From NCBI RefSeq assembly GCF_020880415.1, contig NZ_JAJIUJ010000049.1, forward strand, positions 62,001 through 126,000: a DNA stretch of 64,000 nt, given 5' to 3'. The notes under the pieces are model-generated. The model did not search any database. It had not been told where the DNA came from and saw only the letters and a program-made list of their open reading frames with translations. This DNA is from Xanthomonas euvesicatoria pv. euvesicatoria. Its GTDB lineage: Bacteria; Pseudomonadota; Gammaproteobacteria; Xanthomonadales; Xanthomonadaceae. Shown one piece after another: positions 59,549-64,000 of the stretch. Every line of letters starts with the position of its first letter. Position 1 is the first letter of the stretch. A program made the translations under genes and the position numbers.

Positions 59549-60357
59549 AATGCATTGGCCCCGGGAGTAGCGGTCGCTGCGTCAGGGAATTCCTTGACCA
59601 ACCGCTGTTGGTAACGGCCGGCAGCTACCTTGTCGCCTAGCCCTTGCTCAATCTGAATGGCGAGTTGTAACACGGAAGCAGTTGCCGGTGCAGCCGCAAG
59701 GCGGCGTTCGATAAAAGCGCGGGCTTCGAAATAATTGCGGCGCCCGGCTTCCAGACGTGCCATCGATTCGAGCGCATACGGATTATTCGGGTCGAGATCG
59801 AGCGCTTTGCGCAGATCGCCCGCTGCTCGCTCAGGCTGTCCTGCCTTGAGCGCGCAACCGCCGGCATTGCCCAAGGCAGACGCAGGCGAGGCATACGTCC
59901 GGTCGGCCAGCGCACGATCGAACCATGTCAACGCTTCGGCGGGCGAGCCATTCGCGCACAACCAGGCGCCATAGTTATTCAGCACGTCGCCGCGTTGCGG
60001 TGCGAGTTCTGCGGCCTGCCGGTACGACGCCCCGGCCGCCGCCGTATCGCCCCTGGCGCCCTGAATCAGCGCCAGCAGGCCGATGGCATCCACCGACTGC
60101 GCGTCTTTTTTCAAGGCGGCGCGCACTTGCTCTTCGGCACTGGCGTAATCGCCGGTCTGCAGCCGATTGCGTGCCAGGCCTAATTTTTCCTGGACAGCCA
60201 AGCGATTCTTGGTGGCTTTGTCGTCGCGGAACGAGTACACCGGCGCGACTTCCTCCACACTCTTGGCCGAGCCGGCCTTGGCATTGCGACCACCGCAGCC
60301 AACCGCGCTCAGCGCGATCGCCACGGCCGCCATTAACGCGAGTTCACGCTGCCGCAT
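59545..60357 (-). CDS. pilF: Type IV pilus biogenesis lipoprotein PilF/PilW
   Basis: Outer-membrane pilotin-like lipoprotein with TPR repeats, needed for PilQ secretin assembly and type IV pili, 270 residues. Signal [18 protein letters not shown] with a SAVGC lipobox (Cys about 21); TPR repeats from [30 protein letters not shown] through GALWCANG-like helices ([31 protein letters not shown]) to [23 protein letters not shown]. The ATG at 60357 was chosen because it opens the signal peptide. It overlaps rlmN by 14 nt. Confidence 0.93.
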
Positions 60358-61549
60358 CTCGATCGGCCTGCCCTTCCAATGTGCGGCGGAACTCCGCCTG
60401 GCGACGGGTACGGTCCATGACCTGCCCCTTGAGCTGCCCGCATGCGGCGTCGATGTCGTCGCCACGGGTGCGGCGAACCATCGTCAACACCTGCGCATCG
60501 AGCAGGATCTTCTGGAACGCGCGAATCTCGGTCTCGCCCGAGCGCTCATAGCGCGTTCCAGGAAATGGATTGAACGGAATCAGATTGACCTTGCCGGCGT
60601 CCTTGGACTGCACCGCGTTGTCGAACTGCCGCATCAACCTGGCCAACTGGCGCGCATGCTCCGGCTGGTCGTTGATGCCTTTCATCAAGGTGTATTCGAA
60701 GGTCACCGAATCGCGCTTCTTGCTGCCGCGCAGGTAGCGCGCGCACGACTCCATCAGCTCGGCAATCGGGTATTTCTTGTTCAACGGCACCAGGCTCTCG
60801 CGCAGCGTGTCGTTCGCGGCATGCAGCGAGACCGCCAGCGACACGTCGCTTTCGGTGGAGAGCCGGTCGATCATCGGCACCAGGCCGGAGGTCGACAGCG
60901 TGACCCGCTTGCTGGCCAGCCCGTAGCCAAGATCGTCGCGCATCACGCTCATCGCGCGCACGACGTTATCGAAATTCATCAGCGGCTCGCCCATGCCCAT
61001 CATCACCACATTGGTGAGACGGCGCTGCTGGTGCGGCACATTGCCCAGATGGCGCGCCGCCACCCACACCTGGCCGATGATCTCGGCGGTGGTGAGGTTG
61101 CGGTTGAAGCCCTGGGTCGCGGTCGAACAAAAGGTGCAGTTCAAGCCGCAGCCGACCTGGGAGGACACGCACAGCGTGCCGCGGCCCTTGTCGGGGATAT
61201 ACACGGTTTCGATGGCGTTCTTGCCGTCGGCGCCCATGGCCAACAGCCATTTGTGGGTGCCATCGGCCGAAGGCTTGTCGAACACCACGTTCGGGACGAG
61301 GACCTCGGCATGCTGGTGCAACTTCGCACGCAGCGCCTTGCAGAGGTCCGTCATCTGGTCGAAATCGGTGACGTAGCGATGGTGGATCCACTTCATCACC
61401 TGATGGGCACGGTAACGCGCCTCGCCGAGCGTGTCGGCGAAGAAGCGCTCCAGACCCTCGCGATCGAGATCAAGCAGGTTCTGCTTGCGCGACTCCGGGG
61501 GACGGACGGAGCCGTCCTGCAGCACGGAAGGGATCACGACCTCATTCAC
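60344..61549 (-). CDS. rlmN: Dual-specificity RNA methyltransferase RlmN
   Basis: Radical-SAM enzyme that makes 2-methyladenosine in 23S rRNA and some tRNAs, 401 residues. The radical-SAM cluster motif is CGLNCTFC, with [12 protein letters not shown] downstream and conserved Cys in [10 protein letters not shown]. The start is a GTG at 61549 ([13 protein letters not shown] read as Met), which gives the length I associate with Xanthomonas RlmN; another GTG 12 nt upstream (SRIV...) is possible. It lies between ndk and pilF in a conserved operon. Confidence 0.95.
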
Positions 61550-61567
61550 AATTCGACTCACTCGGCC

Positions 61568-61993
61568 TCAGCGCGAGACCACTTCGGTGGCAGCAAAGAA
61601 ATACGCGACTTCGTTGGCAGCGTTCTCGACCGAATCCGAGCCGTGGGCGGCATTGGCATCGATCGAATCGGCGAAGTCGGCGCGGATGGTGCCCGGCGCA
61701 GCGTCCTTGGGATTGGTCGCGCCCAGCAGGTCACGGTGTGCGGCAACGGCGTTCTCGCCTTCCAGCGCCTGGATCATCACCGGGCCGGAGATCATGAACT
61801 CGACCAGCGCGTTGAAGAACGGACGCTCGCGGTGAACAGCGTAAAAGCCTTCGGCTTCACGGCGCGACAGCTGCTTGTACTTGGCGGCCACGACCTTCAG
61901 GCCAGCCTTTTCGAAGCGGCTGTAGATTTCGCCGATGACGTTCTTGGCAACGGCGTCGGGCTTGATGATGGACAGGGTGCGCTCCAGCGCCAT
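61568..61993 (-). CDS. ndk: Nucleoside diphosphate kinase
   Basis: Transfers the gamma-phosphate from NTPs to NDPs, balancing nucleotide pools; cytoplasmic hexamer or tetramer, 141 residues. Motifs: [56 protein letters not shown] and the active-site histidine in NAAHGSDS. The ATG at 61993 has GGAG a few bases upstream. It heads the housekeeping gene run. Confidence 0.97.
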   Translation of the reverse strand: MALERTLSIIKPDAVAKNVIGEIYSRFEKAGLKVVAAKYKQLSRREAEGFYAVHRERPFFNALVEFMISGPVMIQALEGENAVAAHRDLLGATNPKDAAPGTIRADFADSIDANAAHGSDSVENAANEVAYFFAATEVVSR

Positions 61994-62040
61994 GGGAAGT
62001 TCTCCGTTGGGCGGGCCACTGAAGGCCCGAGGTTATCATG

Positions 62041-62066
62041 AAAAAAACCCGCGACAAAACGCGGGC
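62041..62066 (-). terminator. Intrinsic terminator upstream of ndk (- strand)
   Basis: CCCGCG/CGCGGG stem with a TTTTGT loop; on the - strand it is followed by seven T residues (complement of the A-run at 62041-62047). It ends - strand transcripts just upstream of ndk, about 50 nt before the ndk start. On the + strand there is no comparable T-run. Confidence 0.75.
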
Positions 62067-62176
62067 TTAGGCTTCTTTGCGATGGTCAATTCTATCTCGT
62101 CAACGCTACGTTTGCACACCGCCCCCTGAATCGTGCTGCGTTGCGACATGACCTGCCCGCAGGCGAGCCCGTAGAC

Positions 62177-62192
62177 TCAAACAATCGTTTGA
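62177..62192 (+). promoter_or_regulatory. PsrA/FadR-like operator before the TetR gene
   Basis: TCAAACAATCGTTTGA is a palindrome with perfect 6-bp arms around a 4-nt centre. It matches the PsrA consensus (G/C)AAAC-N2-4-GTTT(G/C). It is nested inside a wider dyad GACTCAA...TTGAGTC (62174-62199), 12 nt before the TetR start codon. Confidence 0.72.
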
Positions 62193-62211
62193 TTGAGTCC
62201 TGTCTTCACGC

Positions 62212-62844
62212 ATGCCCAAGCCCGCCCACTTCTCCACCAAGGACCGCATTCTCGGTGCGGCCGAGGAGCTGTTCGCCCAGCACGGGTTCGCCGGCACGTC
62301 GCTGCGCCAGCTCACCACGCAGGCCGACGTCAATATCGCCGCGGTCAACTATCACTTCGGCTCCAAGGAAAACCTGGTCAACGAGGTGTTCCGCCGGCGC
62401 ATGGACGAGATGACCGCCGCGCGCCTGCAGCAGCTGGAAACGGCGAAGAAGTCCCAGCCCGGCGAGCTCACGGCCGTGCTCGCTGCCTTCGTCGAGCCGG
62501 CGTTGGCCATGGCGCAGGACCGCCAGAACGGCGGCGCGTTCGTACGCGTGATTGCGCGCGCTTACGCGGAAAAGAACGACAACCTGCGCAAGTTCCTGTC
62601 CGACCACTACGGACATGTGCTGCGCGAATTCGGCAAGGCCATCGCCGGCTGCGTGCCGGGCCTGAGCAAGGAAGAGCTGTATTGGCGGCTGGACTTCCTG
62701 GCCGGCGCACTGACCTATGCCATGGCCGATTTCGGGCTCATCAAGCGGCCTGCGGGCGTCAGCGAGGCCGACCATCGTGCGCGCGCGGCGCGCGAACTCA
62801 TCCGTTTCGCGGAACCCGGGTTCCGCGCTCATTCCACACCGTAA
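62212..62844 (+). CDS. psrA: TetR-family regulator, PsrA-like
   Basis: TetR repressor of 210 residues. The N-terminal HTH (RILGAAEELFAQHGFAGTSLRQLTTQADVNIAAVNYHFGSKENLVNEVFRRRMDE) closely resembles Pseudomonas PsrA, with the diagnostic NIAAVNYHFGSK recognition helix. The C-terminal ligand domain is typical for acyl-chain sensing. PsrA represses itself and beta-oxidation genes and is released by long-chain fatty acids. The matching operator lies upstream and a beta-oxidation gene follows 24 nt downstream, so autoregulation and control of that gene are likely. Confidence 0.85.
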   Translation: MPKPAHFSTKDRILGAAEELFAQHGFAGTSLRQLTTQADVNIAAVNYHFGSKENLVNEVFRRRMDEMTAARLQQLETAKKSQPGELTAVLAAFVEPALAMAQDRQNGGAFVRVIARAYAEKNDNLRKFLSDHYGHVLREFGKAIAGCVPGLSKEELYWRLDFLAGALTYAMADFGLIKRPAGVSEADHRARAARELIRFAEPGFRAHSTP

Positions 62845-62868
62845 ACGTTCCACAAGAGGCCTATCGCT

Positions 62869-64000
62869 ATGTCCAACCCGTTGCTAGTCCGTCGTGCCGC
62901 CGTGCTCGGTGCCGGCGTCATGGGTGCGCAGATCGCCGCGCACCTCACCAATGCCGGTGTCGACACCGTGTTGTTCGACCTGCCCGCCAAGGAAGGCCCG
63001 GCAGACGGCATCGTACTCAAGGCGATCACCAATCTCGGCAAGCTGAGCCCCGCCCCGCTCGCCAGCAAGGCGCTGGCCGAGGCGATCACGCCGGCCAATT
63101 ACGAGAGCGGCCTGGAACAGCTGCGCGACTGCGATCTGATCATCGAAGCGATCGCCGAGCGCATGGACTGGAAGCAGGACCTGTACAAGAAGATCGCCCC
63201 GTTCGTGGCCGATCATGCCGTGCTGGCCTCCAACACCTCCGGCCTGGGCATCAACAAGCTCTCCGACGTGCTGCCCGAGCAGTTGCGTCACCGCTTTTGC
63301 GGCGTGCATTTCTTCAATCCGCCGCGCTACATGCACCTGGCCGAATTGATCCCGGCCAAGGGCACCGACAAGGCGGTACTGGAAGGCCTGGAAGCCTTCC
63401 TGGTGACCACGCTCGGCAAGGGCGTGGTGTATGCGAAGGACACCCCGAACTTCATCGGCAACCGCATCGGCGTGTTCTCGATCCTGTCCACCATCCACCA
63501 CACGCAGGAATTCGGCCTGGGCTTCGACGAAGTCGATGCGCTGACCGGCCCGCTGGTGGGTCGCCCGAAGTCGGCCACCTATCGCACCTCCGATGTGGTC
63601 GGCCTGGACACCATGGCGCACGTCATCAAGACCATGGGCGACACCCTGCCCGACGACCCGTGGCACCAGTACTTCAAATCACCCAAGTGGCTGGAGGCGC
63701 TGATCGGCAAGGGCGCGCTGGGCCAGAAGGTCGGTGCCGGCATCTTCCGCAAGGTCGGCAAGGACATCGTGGTGGTCGACCTGGAGAAGCAGGACTATCG
63801 CCCGGCCGATCGTAGCGCCGCGCCGGAAGTGGTCGAGATCCTCAAGATCAAGAACCCGACCGAAAAGTTCGCCAAGCTGCGCGAAAGCCAGCACCCGCAG
63901 GCGCAGTTCCTGTGGGCCAGCTTCCGCGACCTGTTCCACTACAGCGCCTACCACCTGGCCGATATCGCCGAGACCGCACGCGACGTGGATCTGGCGATCC
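62869..64000 (+). CDS. fadB: 3-hydroxyacyl-CoA dehydrogenase/enoyl-CoA hydratase (FadB-like), 5' part
   Basis: The visible 377 residues are the NAD-binding and start of the C-terminal 3-hydroxyacyl-CoA dehydrogenase domains: RRAAVLGAGVMGAQIAAHLTNAG (Rossmann), DLIIEAIAERMDWKQDLY, LASNTSGLGINKLSDVLPEQLRHRFCGVHFFNPPRYMHLAELIP, and DTPNFIGNRIGVFS. The dehydrogenase is N-terminal, as in the HAD-first bifunctional subgroup; the hydratase half would lie beyond the window. GAGG precedes the ATG at 62869. It is probably the first structural gene of a PsrA-controlled beta-oxidation operon. The gene runs past the end of the window. Confidence 0.9.
   Translation, partial: MSNPLLVRRAAVLGAGVMGAQIAAHLTNAGVDTVLFDLPAKEGPADGIVLKAITNLGKLSPAPLASKALAEAITPANYESGLEQLRDCDLIIEAIAERMDWKQDLYKKIAPFVADHAVLASNTSGLGINKLSDVLPEQLRHRFCGVHFFNPPRYMHLAELIPAKGTDKAVLEGLEAFLVTTLGKGVVYAKDTPNFIGNRIGVFSILSTIHHTQEFGLGFDEVDALTGPLVGRPKSATYRTSDVVGLDTMAHVIKTMGDTLPDDPWHQYFKSPKWLEALIGKGALGQKVGAGIFRKVGKDIVVVDLEKQDYRPADRSAAPEVVEILKIKNPTEKFAKLRESQHPQAQFLWASFRDLFHYSAYHLADIAETARDVDLAI

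Overview
The window is GC-rich, densely packed, double-stranded bacterial chromosome. It suggests a plant-associated gammaproteobacterium of the Xanthomonas type. The reasons are protein-level resemblance rather than any marker gene: the RlmN, Der and Ndk sequences, a TonB-dependent receptor of the Xanthomonas/Caulobacter type, the KGG, DUF892 and DUF4142 stress proteins, and a very large autotransporter. No rRNA, tRNA, CRISPR array or complete insertion sequence was seen.

Layout. (a) 1-8.7 kb, + strand: the end of an autotransporter, then a tripartite heavy-metal-type RND efflux set (adaptor, CusA/CzcA-like pump, NodT-like outer-membrane channel), followed by a FixL/FixJ-like sensor kinase and response regulator whose genes overlap. 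(b) 8.9-19.1 kb, - strand: one giant autotransporter (about 3,400 residues) built from roughly 86-residue beta repeats plus a 1.65-kb tandem duplication. (c) 19.9-25.3 kb: a GAF/degenerate GGDEF/EAL protein, a secreted DUF1349 protein, an M14 carboxypeptidase-like protein, and two stress proteins (DUF892 ferritin-like, KGG). (d) 26.1-37.4 kb: a complete nitrate assimilation locus. On the - strand the order is nasT, nasS, a long regulatory region, an MFS nitrate transporter, nirB, nirD, the assimilatory nitrate reductase and a uroporphyrinogen-III methyltransferase. A shortened siroheme synthase diverges from nasT. (e) 37.7-41.3 kb: an FMO/BVMO-like monooxygenase, an SDR and a convergent AraC regulator. 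(f) 41.5-55.1 kb: molybdenum cofactor genes (mobA, two moeA, a rhodanese-MoeB fusion), which would supply the nitrate reductase cofactor. These are interspersed with a SemiSWEET transporter, exonuclease III with a histone-H1-like tail, an oil-body-protein-like lipoprotein, a Zn alcohol dehydrogenase, stress proteins and a TonB-dependent receptor. (g) 55.4-62.0 kb, - strand: the housekeeping run ndk-rlmN-pilF-rodZ-yfgM-bamB-der. (h) 62.2-64 kb, + strand: a PsrA-like TetR regulator followed by the start of a fatty-acid beta-oxidation operon.

The most striking signal is the leader of the nitrate assimilation operon (about 33.8-34.1 kb). On the - strand it carries a near-consensus sigma-54 promoter. 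This is followed by three tandem hairpins with the identical hexaloop AACGGC (A at position 1, G at position 4) and then a strong intrinsic terminator just before the first start codon. The third hairpin shares its loop and 3' arm with the 5' arm of the terminator, so the two structures are mutually exclusive. Because nasT encodes an ANTAR-domain protein and nasS its nitrate-sensing partner just upstream, this reads as nitrate-responsive transcription antitermination layered on nitrogen control.
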